From Aureispira sp. CCB-QB1 (GTDB taxonomy: Bacteria; Bacteroidota; Bacteroidia; Chitinophagales; Saprospiraceae), in the NCBI GenBank assembly GCA_945870185.1, contig CAMBRK010000039.1, positions 1 to 40,193 on the forward strand: 40,193 bases of DNA, written 5' to 3'. The translations under genes were made by a program, and so were the position numbers. Positions 1 to 9,273 of the stretch are shown here, piece by piece; positions within the stretch are counted from its first letter, which is position 1; the number at the start of each line of letters is the position of its first letter. The notes below the pieces were generated by a model. That model was not told where the DNA came from and made no database searches. It saw nothing but the letters and a program-made list of their open reading frames with translations.

Positions 1-895
1 TGACTGCTGCTGATGAGTCATGAAGCAATTTCATCTCGTCAGCATTCAGCTTGAGCTCAATGATTTCTTCTATACCGTTTTTACCCATTTTTACCGGCAC
101 ACCTACAAATGTGTCATTTAATCCATATTCTCCATTAAGATGAGCACATACTGGATAAATTCTGCTTTCGTTTTTCACGATAGCTTCTACCATTTGAGCT
201 GCTGCTGCACCCGGTGCATACCATGCTGAAGTACCCATAAGTTTGACTAGCTCGCCGCCTCCTGATTTGGTTCTGTCTACGATAGCATTAAGTTTATCCT
301 CGGCTATCAACTCTGTCACAGGAATACCAGCTACCGTGGTATATCTAGGTAGAGGTACCATCGTATCACCGTGACCTCCTAAAAGCAATGCTTGAATATC
401 TTTTGGAGAAATATTGAGTTCGGTAGCCAGAAAAGCTCTGTATCTAGCTGTATCTAGGATACCTGCCATACCGAATACTTTTGTTCTATCTAGACCTGAT
501 GCCTTAAATGCAGCGTAAGTCATGACATCCAGTGGATTGGAGACTACGATGATGATTGGGTTTTTGGAGTATTCTAGTACTGATTTGACTACTGAAGTGA
601 CAATATTGGCATTGGTAGAGATTAAGTCATCTCTGCTCATACCAGGCTTACGAGGTATACCGGCAGTAATCACTACGATATCCGAATCGGCCGTATCTTT
701 GTAATCACTAGTACCTATAAGTGATGTACTATAGTTGTCTATCGGTGCTTGTTGCCAAGTATCCAAAGCCTTTCCTTTAGCCAGGTCGCCTACGATATCC
801 ACGAGCACTATTTCTTTTACGATGTCTTTGTGGGCCAGTACATTGGCTACTGTAGCCCCTACATTTCCAGCTCCTATTACGGTAACTTTACTCAT
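1..895 (-). CDS. mdh: Malate dehydrogenase, LDH-like type (3'-truncated by window edge)
   Basis: NAD-dependent malate dehydrogenase of the lactate dehydrogenase-like type, interconverting malate and oxaloacetate in the TCA cycle in the cytosol. The ATG is at 895 and the frame runs open to the window start, giving 298 codons of an expected ~310, so only the last few residues are missing. The N-terminus reads MSKVTVIGAGNVGATVAN, a Rossmann GxGxxG loop. Further in are the substrate-specificity segment around GMAGILDTARYR and the catalytic-histidine motif LLGGHGDTMVPL. A TAnnTTTG promoter match lies on this strand at 951-958. PorW lies upstream on the same strand, but the promoter in between suggests separate transcription. 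The assignment is firm; the C-terminus is not visible. Confidence 0.95.
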   Translation of the reverse strand, partial: MSKVTVIGAGNVGATVANVLAHKDIVKEIVLVDIVGDLAKGKALDTWQQAPIDNYSTSLIGTSDYKDTADSDIVVITAGIPRKPGMSRDDLISTNANIVTSVVKSVLEYSKNPIIIVVSNPLDVMTYAAFKASGLDRTKVFGMAGILDTARYRAFLATELNISPKDIQALLLGGHGDTMVPLPRYTTVAGIPVTELIAEDKLNAIVDRTKSGGGELVKLMGTSAWYAPGAAAAQMVEAIVKNESRIYPVCAHLNGEYGLNDTFVGVPVKMGKNGIEEIIELKLNADEMKLLHDSSAAV

Positions 896-950
896 TATGT
901 ATTATTTAAAGGTATTAATTAATTATATTTAACGTATTTTAAAAACCGCA

Positions 951-958
951 CAAAAATA
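951..958 (-). promoter_or_regulatory. Bacteroidota -7 element upstream of mdh
   Basis: On the minus strand this reads TATTTTTG, a full match to the Bacteroidota -7 consensus TAnnTTTG, 55 bases upstream of the mdh ATG. I see no TTTG -33 box at the usual distance, so it is a half-promoter call in AT-rich DNA. Confidence 0.5.
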
Positions 959-1040
959 AACATTACCATGCTGAATTAAAATTTATACAGGCTAATATTA
1001 ATCATATTTATAAAGAAAAACCTCATTTGTGAAAATAAGT

Positions 1041-4019
1041 TTATTTATTCAATATCGTATTTTCAAAAAATGTTCTGTATCCTCTTGCTGAGCGTTCGGT
1101 CATCATTTTCCTGTAATTCGTTTGTGATATAGGAAAAATATCATAAGTCCAACTGGCATTACCAGTAAATTCATCTTTATTTTTGATAGATTTTTGATAA
1201 TACTCCATAGCTTTGGCTTCATTGTCAAATTTTCTTACCAAGATTACTTGTTCGTTGTTTTCGATATTGAGTGATGCGTCACCATATTGTAATCTTTCTT
1301 CCTTATGGTTCTTTTTGGTATACTCAGAAATTGCTACTTTAAAATTGATATGATCTGTTTCTTCTAGATTGTAAGTGATCACAGCAACATAATGAGTTGT
1401 ATTTTCTTCTCTCGTATATATCTTATCCACATCCACCACATTCGAAAAAGCCGAGTTGTCACCACCTAAAAATCGCAAAATTTCTTTGGCTTTACGTTGT
1501 TCAGCTGAGTTGGGGTAGGAAGTTATAACTTCGTTGAGTCCTTTGATATATGCATCTTTACCTTCTAGATTACCTTTGGACATTGCTTTAAGTAATGCCA
1601 TTTTGGCTTCATTAGGATTTTCTGCTCCGATGACTGTACTCGCTTGATCGATTGCACTCACAACTTTGGCATGCTCTCCTTTTTCGAACATCTCATGGAC
1701 TGTTTTGTAATATTTGTCTGCTTTGGAGCCTTCACCTTTTGATTTTTTAAAATATTCTGGATCAGAAATGATAGCTGCGTATTGAGAATCTGGATATTTT
1801 TTAGATATTTTTTCTTTATATTCTTGCATTTTGGATCCATTGGCAAGATCCATATAGTCCAGATACAAATAGAAGTATGAGTCTAGTTCGTATGGAGTTG
1901 GCCCATATCTAGTATGCATTTTTTCTAATGTTTCTGCGGATTTTACCACGTTTTCGATTTTATCCCTGAAAAGTTTACCCAAAGTAAACATAGAAAGCAT
2001 GATTTTATCATTGACTTCCTGAAATTTTACAGGATTGGACGGTATTTCTCTTATAAATTTTTCATATTCTTCTTTGGAAATTTTTTCTACTACAGCATCA
2101 GATTCGGATACTTTCTTTTCATTGTCACTTTTTTCATTGTCATTAGAAAAATTTGTTTTTTCGCTTCTTCTCCAGTCATCTTCAAGTTTGATATTACCCC
2201 ATGTTTTGTTAAAACTTTCTTTTCCTTTTTCCTTGGCAGTTTTATTGTAAGCAAAAAAAGTACTAGTTCCAAAATCTGATTTACTGCCGATATCTTTTGT
2301 ACTAATATTGGGATTAGATAACTTTTGTGTAGGAGTATTTTTGATTTGATTTCTTTCCAGATAACCCATGACAGCTTTTTTCCTGGCAGGGTCTTCCATA
2401 CTTGCAAAATAAAGTAAAGAATCTTGAAAATTAATATTCTCAATATTGGTGGCTATGTCCTGAAGATTATCTACAAATTTTTTGACCTGACTATGTCTTG
2501 GGTCAGTATTTTGGAGATTCATAAGTGTAGAGTCATAATAGTTGGATGCAGGCAAGTATTTTTGAGCTTCATAGTGTAAGCCAGCTATTTTATAATAAGC
2601 TTCGGCCTTAAGTTTTTGGTCAGAGATATTATTGTTAGCAGATAATTGAAAGTAAGATATAGCTTTTTCAGAATTATTTTGAGATAATTCTATTTCTCCC
2701 ATAGTATAATAAATCTGATCTTTTAATTCTACATATTTATTTTCATCAGTCATTTTAGCTAAATCTTTCAATACATCATCTTTTGATTTTTTACCTGTGA
2801 TGATACCACTTTTTGCCACAGCCAATTCAGACATGAATTCCATTTTTGGGTGTGATGCATATTTGTTAGCTATTGCGAAATATTTTAGAGCATTATCATA
2901 TTGATTGAGTTTTTGTGATATCTGCCCTGCAATAAAGGCATAACGGGCCTTTAGTTTATTATTTGGGGCCGCTTCTATAGCTTCTTCCAATTTTGGAAGG
3001 GCATCGGTATACCTTTCTTGTTTTATGTATAAGTTTGCATATGTAGGTGCAAGTTCGCTTTGAGCATCATCGTGAAGCATATCAGGATGTATCCTTTCCA
3101 GCAACATTTGTGCAGAAAAGTAATTCTCTCTTTTTATGTATACTTTAGCTAGCCAAAGCATGCCTTCGCTGTAAGCCGTTTTATCTTTTGTAGGCTTCTT
3201 GGGTTCTATAGGTTTGAAGGTTTCTTCTTCCTGGTCCTTTTTGGGCTCGGTTTTAGTTACTTCTGCTTTTGAAACTGGATTGACATCAGACTTGACATCA
3301 GGCTTTTTAACTTCTCCTGTTTTTTTAGGAGTTTTAATGCCCTTTTTGCGATTTTTAGCATCTTCTTTGCGCTGTTTTTCCTTTTCTTTCTTTTCTTTTT
3401 CTCTTGCCTTTGCTTTTTCCTTTCGTTCTTCTTCTTTCGTTTTAGCTTTTACTTCTTTTTCTTTTTCTTTAACCTCCGCTATTTCTTTTCTTTTTTCTAC
3501 TTTTTCTTTTTGTTCTGCTTTTTTAGCTTTTTTAGCGGCTTTTCCTGTTGGTTTTTTACTTTTATAGTTTCTTCCGTAGGGGTTTCCTGGATTAAAATCT
3601 TCTTGAAAGTATACTAAAGTTTCCTCTGCAGTCTCATATTCTTGTTTTAAGTACTGCGCTTTACCCATCATAACATAACAGTCATCAACCCAATCACTTG
3701 GTTCATGTAGTTGAGAGACTGTAGATACTTTCTGTAGTATTTTATCCATATCTTCTTTAACCATTTTGGGGTCAGATACGGATATAAAGTCTTCGATCTC
3801 GAGAATCTTATTATAGTCATCTACGTTAGCAAATCTTAAGGTCTTCAGACTTTCTCTTATGATTTCTTTAGAATTCCAGTAGCCATTGTAAAATGCAGTA
3901 GTATTGTGATAAAACTTACCAAACTTTGAAGTCTCATTTCTTTTCTTTTTGGTAACACATGACAAGGTACCTGTGAGTGTAACAGTTCCAAGAAATAGAT
4001 AAATAAAAAAATTTTTCAA
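1041..4019 (-). CDS. porW: T9SS/gliding lipoprotein PorW (SprE)-like TPR protein
   Basis: PorW/SprE-like TPR lipoprotein, 992 aa, needed in relatives for type IX secretion and gliding. A signal peptide precedes Cys21 (context TLSC, an imperfect lipobox). Early residues contain the family-like FYHNTTAFYNGYWNSKE stretch. TPR-like helical repeats cover roughly residues 110-150 and 280-560. Around residue 600 come FFAYNKTAKEKGKESF and WGNIKLEDDWRRSE, which correspond to the F-YN-P/WG-R-DNWR region typical of this family. The C-terminal ~120 residues form an alpha/beta domain. Odd: residues ~155-280 are a Lys/Glu/Ala-rich, probably helical insert that interrupts the TPR region. Other T9SS machinery is not adjacent, but four T9SS cargo genes lie 19-27 kb away. 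The family call is from recognition; an uncharacterised TPR lipoprotein is the alternative. Confidence 0.82.
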   Translation of the reverse strand: MKNFFIYLFLGTVTLTGTLSCVTKKKRNETSKFGKFYHNTTAFYNGYWNSKEIIRESLKTLRFANVDDYNKILEIEDFISVSDPKMVKEDMDKILQKVSTVSQLHEPSDWVDDCYVMMGKAQYLKQEYETAEETLVYFQEDFNPGNPYGRNYKSKKPTGKAAKKAKKAEQKEKVEKRKEIAEVKEKEKEVKAKTKEEERKEKAKAREKEKKEKEKQRKEDAKNRKKGIKTPKKTGEVKKPDVKSDVNPVSKAEVTKTEPKKDQEEETFKPIEPKKPTKDKTAYSEGMLWLAKVYIKRENYFSAQMLLERIHPDMLHDDAQSELAPTYANLYIKQERYTDALPKLEEAIEAAPNNKLKARYAFIAGQISQKLNQYDNALKYFAIANKYASHPKMEFMSELAVAKSGIITGKKSKDDVLKDLAKMTDENKYVELKDQIYYTMGEIELSQNNSEKAISYFQLSANNNISDQKLKAEAYYKIAGLHYEAQKYLPASNYYDSTLMNLQNTDPRHSQVKKFVDNLQDIATNIENINFQDSLLYFASMEDPARKKAVMGYLERNQIKNTPTQKLSNPNISTKDIGSKSDFGTSTFFAYNKTAKEKGKESFNKTWGNIKLEDDWRRSEKTNFSNDNEKSDNEKKVSESDAVVEKISKEEYEKFIREIPSNPVKFQEVNDKIMLSMFTLGKLFRDKIENVVKSAETLEKMHTRYGPTPYELDSYFYLYLDYMDLANGSKMQEYKEKISKKYPDSQYAAIISDPEYFKKSKGEGSKADKYYKTVHEMFEKGEHAKVVSAIDQASTVIGAENPNEAKMALLKAMSKGNLEGKDAYIKGLNEVITSYPNSAEQRKAKEILRFLGGDNSAFSNVVDVDKIYTREENTTHYVAVITYNLEETDHINFKVAISEYTKKNHKEERLQYGDASLNIENNEQVILVRKFDNEAKAMEYYQKSIKNKDEFTGNASWTYDIFPISQTNYRKMMTERSARGYRTFFENTILNK

Positions 4020-4057
4020 AATATATGTCGATTTTACTTAATATTTAATATTGGCTG

Positions 4058-4065
4058 CAAATATA
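4058..4065 (-). promoter_or_regulatory. Bacteroidota -7 element upstream of porW-like gene
   Basis: The minus strand reads TATATTTG, a full TAnnTTTG match, 39 bases upstream of the porW-like ATG. A convincing -33 box is absent. Confidence 0.5.
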
Positions 4066-4271
4066 CCATTCTTATATTGTTTTTATACCATATTGTATTT
4101 CAATTATGACTTCAGTTTTGCGTCATAAGTCTCATATTGTGCTTTATTATACATGAGTATTTATTTAATATATGCATTGTCAATCATTTATAATATGCGA
4201 TGGTACTTATCAATAAAATAAGAATTCTGTATTTTAACAACAAAATTTACAGACCTTAAGCATAATATAAC

Positions 4272-4279
4272 TATTTTTG
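4272..4279 (+). promoter_or_regulatory. Bacteroidota -7 element for the M23 peptidase gene
   Basis: TATTTTTG matches TAnnTTTG in full. A transcript starting about 7 bases downstream would have a leader of about 35 bases before the GTG at 4322, which supports that start. Confidence 0.55.
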
Positions 4280-4321
4280 CGCAAAATTATTTTGTTTTAC
4301 ACAATAAAAATTTAGTCCAAG

Positions 4322-5140
4322 GTGGACGGAACACAAGTAAAAAGAAAATTTTGGGACCGAATACGGGATACTTATAGGATATCTGTATTGGACGATGAGA
4401 ATCTTGAGGAAGTAGGATCTTACAATCTTTCTTTACTTAGTTTTTACGTGCTGCTCAGTGTGGCAGCATTATTATTTGCTATTTTGGTAATTTCTTTTAT
4501 TGTATTTACACCGGTAAAGCGACTGATACCAGGATATGGAGATATATCTGAGAATAGAAAGTTTATTGAATTGTCCAAAAAAGTGGATGCACTAGAAAAT
4601 GAAGTGGAAGCCTATGATGTATACACTAACGGATTGAGAAATATGTTAACTGGTGGTATTCATAGTGCAAAAGTGGATATGATCGATTCTCTCGATGCTA
4701 TGAAGAGCTTACACCCTGAGCTAGTAGGTAAAAAAGATATGGCTGAGACCAAGAGAGCCAAAGAATTAGATTTTTTAAAATTTGCAACACCTGTCTTTGG
4801 TAAGATTTCAGCCAATTTTCAACCTGATATTCAACATTTTGGTGTTGATATTTTAGCCCCAAAAGGAACTCCTATAAAAGCTATAATGGATGGAGTAGTT
4901 GTGAGTGCGGAGCTTTCGGTAAGCACAGGCAACTGTGTATATATACAACATAGCAAGAACGTAGTTTCTGTTTATAAACATAATTCTGCTTTACTAGTAA
5001 AGTCTGGTGATATTGTGAAAACAGGTCAAGCCATTGCCATTATCGGCAATACTGGAGAGCTTTCTACAGGCCCGCATCTGCATTTTGAGATGTGGTATGA
5101 TGGCAAATATGTAAATCCCCAGAAATACATTACCTTTTAA
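4322..5140 (+). CDS. Membrane-anchored M23 (LytM-type) zinc endopeptidase
   Basis: M23 peptidase, predicted to cut peptide cross-bridges of peptidoglycan in the periplasm. It is 272 aa from a GTG start at 4322; no ATG upstream keeps the frame. Residues ~1-33 are cytoplasmic, one transmembrane helix spans ~36-60 (LLSVAALLFAILVISFIVF), a helical linker follows, and the M23 domain covers ~155-272. The metal site looks complete: HFGVD gives His172 and Asp176, and GPHLHFE gives His252 and His254, matching the four key positions of LytM. The domain is therefore likely active, unlike EnvC-type degenerate members. It is divergent from porW and followed closely by a HAD gene. Its specific role (cell division, elongation or remodelling) cannot be read from the sequence. 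Confidence 0.92.
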   Translation: MDGTQVKRKFWDRIRDTYRISVLDDENLEEVGSYNLSLLSFYVLLSVAALLFAILVISFIVFTPVKRLIPGYGDISENRKFIELSKKVDALENEVEAYDVYTNGLRNMLTGGIHSAKVDMIDSLDAMKSLHPELVGKKDMAETKRAKELDFLKFATPVFGKISANFQPDIQHFGVDILAPKGTPIKAIMDGVVVSAELSVSTGNCVYIQHSKNVVSVYKHNSALLVKSGDIVKTGQAIAIIGNTGELSTGPHLHFEMWYDGKYVNPQKYITF

Positions 5141-5171
5141 ATTAAATAAGAATCAAATATTTGTGTTAATA

Positions 5172-5594
5172 ATGAGTCATAGTTTAAAAACAGTTAAAAA
5201 CGAGAAGGGCGAGAACGTGAGTCCTATCCTCCCTCCAGATATAAAAAATTATCTTATTGATATCGATGGTACCATCTGTGATGATGTACCTAATGAAGAA
5301 CCAGAAAGAATGGGCACTTGTGATCCATATCCAGATGCTTTAGAAATATGTAACAAATGGTATGATGAAGGCCATATCATTACTTTTTTCACATCTCGTA
5401 CAGAAGATCATAGAGAAATTACTGAGTATTGGCTTGGCAAACATGGATTTAAATATCATGGACTTTTAGTAGGTAAGCCTCGTGGTGGAAATTATCACTG
5501 GATTGACAATCACATGGTAAAAGCAACAAGATTTAAAGGTAAATTTACTGACTTAATTAGGGTAAATGCCGAAATTGAAGTCTTCGAATCGTAA
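5172..5594 (+). CDS. Small HAD-superfamily phosphatase-like protein
   Basis: A 140-aa HAD-superfamily protein, probably a soluble cytosolic phosphohydrolase of unknown substrate. Motif I is DIDGTICDD (nucleophile Asp30, acid Asp32), motif II is the Thr/Ser of FFTSRTEDH, motif III is the Lys of VGKPRGG, and motif IV is the Asp of HWIDN. No cap domain fits in this length. The ATG at 5172 is preferred over the in-frame GTG at 5163 nine bases upstream. It follows the M23 gene by 31 bases and precedes the epimerase by 48 bases, so the three may be co-transcribed, although an AATATTTG near-match to a promoter just upstream could also serve it. Sugar-nucleotide or polynucleotide phosphatases are possible; I cannot choose. 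Confidence 0.8.
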   Translation: MSHSLKTVKNEKGENVSPILPPDIKNYLIDIDGTICDDVPNEEPERMGTCDPYPDALEICNKWYDEGHIITFFTSRTEDHREITEYWLGKHGFKYHGLLVGKPRGGNYHWIDNHMVKATRFKGKFTDLIRVNAEIEVFES

Positions 5595-5642
5595 ATAGTT
5601 TTTGGCTTAACATGGCTAAATCTATTGAACATCAACAATTTA

Positions 5643-6668
5643 ATGATCACTCAAGAAAGTAAAATATTTATAACCGGTGCTACGGGTTTTGTAGGTAGTT
5701 ATATAGTTAAAAAAATCTTCAATGAGGGTTTTAAAAATATAACTTGCCTAAAACGCAATACTTCATCATTGGTAATGTTAACAGAATTAGCAGATAGGTT
5801 AAATTGGGTAGAAGGGGATATGTTGGATCTTCCTTTTTTGGAAGATGTACTATTTGATTATGATATCATTATTCATGCAGCGGCAGATGTTACTTTTAGT
5901 ACCAAAAATAAAAAAAGAGTTATAGAAACCGCAATGACTGGAACAGCAAATCTGGTCAATGCGGCTTTATTTTGTAATGTTCCTAAATTCATTCACATAA
6001 GTTCTGTTGCAGCTTTAGGGCGAAAGAAGTTAATAGATCATGTTGATGAAAAAGTCTTGTTTAGCCATAGTCCATATGATACTACATATGGCTTATCAAA
6101 ATTTCTGGCAGAACAAGAAGCATGGAGAGGTCATGCTGAAGGTTTGCAAATGACAGTTTTATGTCCTTCCATGATATTGGGGGCGAGTGACTGGTATTCA
6201 TCATCTCCAAAACTATTTACTAAGATTTTTAAAGGCTTAAAATACTATCCGTTAGGGACTAATGGATGGGTAGATGTAAGAGATGTAGCAGAAGCTGTTT
6301 TTAAAGCAGTGAGCCAAGACCATAATGGGAAGCGATATATAATTAGTGCTCAGAATCTAAAGTATCAAGATGTTTTTCAAAAGATTGCTGCCCAAATGAA
6401 CGTGGTGCCACCCAAGCAACCTATTACGAATTTTAAGGGTAACATCTTTTGGAGATTAGAGAAGTTGAGATGTTGGTTTACTGGAGGCGAACCACTTTAT
6501 ACCAAAGAGACATTCATGAGTACATCGGTAGCTTCTATCTACGACAATAGTAAGTCAATTGACGAATTAGGAATGAGATATACAGTAATCGATAAAACCA
6601 TTTCAGATTGTGTCAATGCTTTTAATGAATCCCAAAAAAGTGGACTTAACTACGGTACATTTTATTGA
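5643..6668 (+). CDS. NAD(P)-dependent epimerase/dehydratase (extended SDR)
   Basis: Extended short-chain dehydrogenase of the epimerase / dihydroflavonol-reductase-like group, 341 aa from the ATG at 5643; a TTG at 5625 would add six residues. The nucleotide-binding motif is TGATGFVG (Gly12, Gly15, Gly18). The catalytic Ser lies in the IHISSVAALG segment, and the YGLSK motif supplies Tyr149 and Lys153, so the catalytic set is intact. The substrate is probably a nucleotide sugar, a sterol-like or an aldehyde/ketone compound, which the sequence does not resolve. It is transcribed with the HAD gene and ends one base before the stop codon of the convergent aldehyde dehydrogenase, leaving no room for a separate terminator. 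Confidence 0.88.
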   Translation: MITQESKIFITGATGFVGSYIVKKIFNEGFKNITCLKRNTSSLVMLTELADRLNWVEGDMLDLPFLEDVLFDYDIIIHAAADVTFSTKNKKRVIETAMTGTANLVNAALFCNVPKFIHISSVAALGRKKLIDHVDEKVLFSHSPYDTTYGLSKFLAEQEAWRGHAEGLQMTVLCPSMILGASDWYSSSPKLFTKIFKGLKYYPLGTNGWVDVRDVAEAVFKAVSQDHNGKRYIISAQNLKYQDVFQKIAAQMNVVPPKQPITNFKGNIFWRLEKLRCWFTGGEPLYTKETFMSTSVASIYDNSKSIDELGMRYTVIDKTISDCVNAFNESQKSGLNYGTFY

Positions 6669-6669
6669 T

Positions 6670-8121
6670 TTAATATTTTATACACACATTTTTGGCTTCT
6701 GTAAAAAAGTGAAGTGCTTCCATGCCACCTTCACGTCCCACACCACTGGCTTTCACACCACCAAATGGAGTTCTCAAATCTCGTACGAGCCAGCAATTAA
6801 TCCAAACTATTCCAGAGTGCAATTTTTCAGCCATCCTATGAGCACGACTTAGATTTTCAGTCCAAATAGTGGCGGATAAGCCATATTGAGTACTATTGGC
6901 AAACATTAATACTTCTTCTTCTGTATCAAAAGGCGTGATGGTGACTACAGGTCCAAATATTTCTTCCTGGTTGGTTCGGCAATCAAAACTTAGTCCTTCT
7001 ATAACAGTTGGGCTGATAAACCATCCATTGGCGCATCTACCAGCTAATAATACTCTGTGGCCACCTGACAAAATTTGACCACCTTCTGATTTCGCCAATT
7101 CGATATATGAAAGTACTTTATTCATATGGGCTTCAGAAACTACAGCTCCTGTTTTTGTTTTTTCATCTTTCGGATCACCTACGTGTAATTTGGATACTTT
7201 TTCTACAAAATCAGTTTTAAATTTTTTATAAATAGACCGTTCTACAAAAATACGGGAACCACAAAGACATATTTGGCCTTGATTGGAAAATGATGAACGT
7301 ACAGTGGAACTTATCATTTCATCATAGTTGCAGTCAGAAAAAATGATGTTCGGATTTTTTCCTCCGAGCTCTAGGGACAACTTTTTAAACATCGGTGCAG
7401 CTACAGATGCTATTCTTTTGCCGGTAGCAGTACCTCCCGTAAATGAAATGGCTACAATATCGGAATGAACACACATGGCTTCTCCAACTTTTGGGCCAAG
7501 TCCATGCACAAAATTCAAAACTCCTTCAGGCAAACCTATTTCTTGACATATTTCAGAAAGCAAATATGCCGTATAAGGTGTGACTTCAGATGGTTTACAC
7601 ACTACCGTGTTTCCTGCTGCTAATGCCGGTGCAATCTTCCAAGTCAACAAATACAAGGGCAGATTCCATGGTGAAATACAACCGACCACACCCAAGGGCT
7701 GACGTAAGGTATAATTGACCCCTACACCTTGCATATAATGGGATTCGGAGCTAAACTGAGTCAGTGCGTGAGCGAAAAACTTGAAATTTGAGATAGCTCT
7801 GGGTATATCCATCGAAGCTGCTAAGGTGATCGGTTTACCATTGTCTTTGCTTTCTGCTGCTGCAAACTCTTCAAGCCGCTCTTCTATCTTGTCCGCAATT
7901 TTGATCATCCAGGCAGATCGGTCTTCATTGCTCATGGATGACCACATTGGAAAGGCTTTTTGTGCAGCTAACACTGCCTGGTTGACATCATTTTCATCCG
8001 AATCAGGGATGTAACTATATATCTGACCCGTTGCAGGTTCAAAATTTTCCAGATATTGACCTGAATTTGGAGCTATAAATTTACCTCCTGTGTAATTCGG
8101 TATATTATGAAGATGGTTCAT
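6670..8121 (-). CDS. 2-aminomuconic 6-semialdehyde dehydrogenase (aldehyde dehydrogenase family)
   Basis: NAD-dependent aldehyde dehydrogenase, 483 aa, full length for the family. The catalytic Cys285 sits in GQICLCGS, the general-base Glu in LSLELGGKNP, and cofactor-binding FTGGTATG is present. The LELGGKNPNIIF and NQGQICLC segments are those I associate with 2-aminomuconic/2-hydroxymuconic semialdehyde dehydrogenases. Its operon partners support this: tryptophan 2,3-dioxygenase ends 35 bases upstream, and before that lies a 2-aminomuconate deaminase-like RidA protein. In the 3-hydroxyanthranilate branch it would oxidise 2-aminomuconic semialdehyde to 2-aminomuconate, the substrate of that deaminase. 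A general aldehyde dehydrogenase or betaine aldehyde-type enzyme is the alternative if context is ignored. Confidence 0.88.
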   Translation of the reverse strand: MNHLHNIPNYTGGKFIAPNSGQYLENFEPATGQIYSYIPDSDENDVNQAVLAAQKAFPMWSSMSNEDRSAWMIKIADKIEERLEEFAAAESKDNGKPITLAASMDIPRAISNFKFFAHALTQFSSESHYMQGVGVNYTLRQPLGVVGCISPWNLPLYLLTWKIAPALAAGNTVVCKPSEVTPYTAYLLSEICQEIGLPEGVLNFVHGLGPKVGEAMCVHSDIVAISFTGGTATGKRIASVAAPMFKKLSLELGGKNPNIIFSDCNYDEMISSTVRSSFSNQGQICLCGSRIFVERSIYKKFKTDFVEKVSKLHVGDPKDEKTKTGAVVSEAHMNKVLSYIELAKSEGGQILSGGHRVLLAGRCANGWFISPTVIEGLSFDCRTNQEEIFGPVVTITPFDTEEEVLMFANSTQYGLSATIWTENLSRAHRMAEKLHSGIVWINCWLVRDLRTPFGGVKASGVGREGGMEALHFFTEAKNVCIKY

Positions 8122-8156
8122 GGTTGAATATTAAATCGATTTCTAGACAGCATTAT

Positions 8157-9263
8157 TTATGTGTTTAAAGCAGAAAAATAAAAGCCCAAATTGCGTTTAA
8201 AAGAATCAGGTAGTACCGGCAACTCTGATCTGGGTATCAACAAGGTACTTACATTATGGAAATCAGCAAAGATATGGTGTTTGGCAGCTGTAGAAGCTAG
8301 ATATTCGTGGCCTGACGAGCCTCCTGTACCTACTTTTTTGCCCAACATACGCATGACCATCTGGGCATGTCGATATCTCCACGTAGTGATGTGATCATCT
8401 ATCTCTACCAATTTAGAAAGTAGTAAAAATGGTATATGTAGTATAGGTTCGTCTCTATAAAGATTAATAAATAACGCGGCTATCGTGGCTTTGTACGAAA
8501 GATGTAGTTTTCCTTCAGCAATCAATGCATTATGACGTTTCTCGTCCATGATGTTTGAAAAATAAGTATTGGTATCTCCTAGCATAATAAGTCTCATTTG
8601 TTTAGACTCATCAGAAAGAATATCTGTGTCAAGTATAGCTGTTTTTTCCTTTTCCAGCATGCTGTGAACTGCTTTTTGGTATTCAAATATAAAATTGAAA
8701 GCTCCAAATTCAAGAAACGGTGTTCGTTCTAACCAATCTTCTACGAGATCGAAAAGAGAGTTCCCTTTTTCGAGATCTTCTAAAGCATCTTTTTTGTCAC
8801 TTGCAAATACACAATGATAAGGCTTGTTGTTATAGGTGGTCCTTCTATTTTCTTTTAACCCGAGCATCACTTCCATCTCTCTAAACTGAAAACTTTGAAA
8901 ACCCGAAGCTGGGAAAAGATAATTTCTGAAATCCAAAAAATCAAGCGGAGTCATCGTTTCCATGACGCCTATTTGCTGGACTAAAAGCTTCATGATCTCT
9001 ATGACTCTTTCTAATCTAGCTACCGCAATGCCTACATTTTTTTCATTGACTTGTCTTGCGCTGAAATCCTTAACAATAGATCTAAGTTCAAAATTGATTT
9101 GTTTAAACCATAATTCATAAACCTGATGAGTGATAATAAAAAGCATTTCGTCGTGTGCGTGGGTGCCTACTTCGTCACTTCTGAGTTGCTGTGCTGAAGT
9201 TATTTTATCTACTTGAAGATACGAATTATAATGAATGGATGAATATTTGGTTTCGTTGTTCAT
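8157..9263 (-). CDS. kynA: Tryptophan 2,3-dioxygenase
   Basis: Heme enzyme that opens the indole ring of L-tryptophan with O2 to give N-formylkynurenine, the first step of kynurenine catabolism; cytosolic and normally tetrameric. The 368-aa length suits the family. The N-terminal part holds the substrate-pocket motif HDEMLFIITHQVYELWFKQ, and the C-terminal part holds WRYRHAQMV with the proximal heme ligand His299 followed by GTGGSSG. All signature positions I know of are present. It starts 10 bases after the RidA gene stop and is followed at 35 bases by the aldehyde dehydrogenase, so it sits in the middle of a three-gene operon. The kynurenine formamidase, monooxygenase, kynureninase and 3-hydroxyanthranilate dioxygenase genes are not in this window. 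Confidence 0.96.
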   Translation of the reverse strand: MNNETKYSSIHYNSYLQVDKITSAQQLRSDEVGTHAHDEMLFIITHQVYELWFKQINFELRSIVKDFSARQVNEKNVGIAVARLERVIEIMKLLVQQIGVMETMTPLDFLDFRNYLFPASGFQSFQFREMEVMLGLKENRRTTYNNKPYHCVFASDKKDALEDLEKGNSLFDLVEDWLERTPFLEFGAFNFIFEYQKAVHSMLEKEKTAILDTDILSDESKQMRLIMLGDTNTYFSNIMDEKRHNALIAEGKLHLSYKATIAALFINLYRDEPILHIPFLLLSKLVEIDDHITTWRYRHAQMVMRMLGKKVGTGGSSGHEYLASTAAKHHIFADFHNVSTLLIPRSELPVLPDSFKRNLGFYFSALNT

Positions 9264-9273
9264 TTTATTAGCG

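Larger units (their letters stand above)
4020..4321. other. Divergent intergenic region porW / M23 peptidase
   Basis: About 300 AT-rich bases between divergent genes. It holds one -7 element on each strand (4058-4065 minus, 4272-4279 plus). Between them, roughly 4085-4250, I see no gene, hairpin or repeat I can support. Confidence 0.6.

Noticed and set aside
3199-3567. Long Ser/Phe-rich reading frame on the plus strand
   Set aside because: It is the antisense shadow of the Lys/Glu-rich insert in the porW-like gene; biased composition keeps several frames open.
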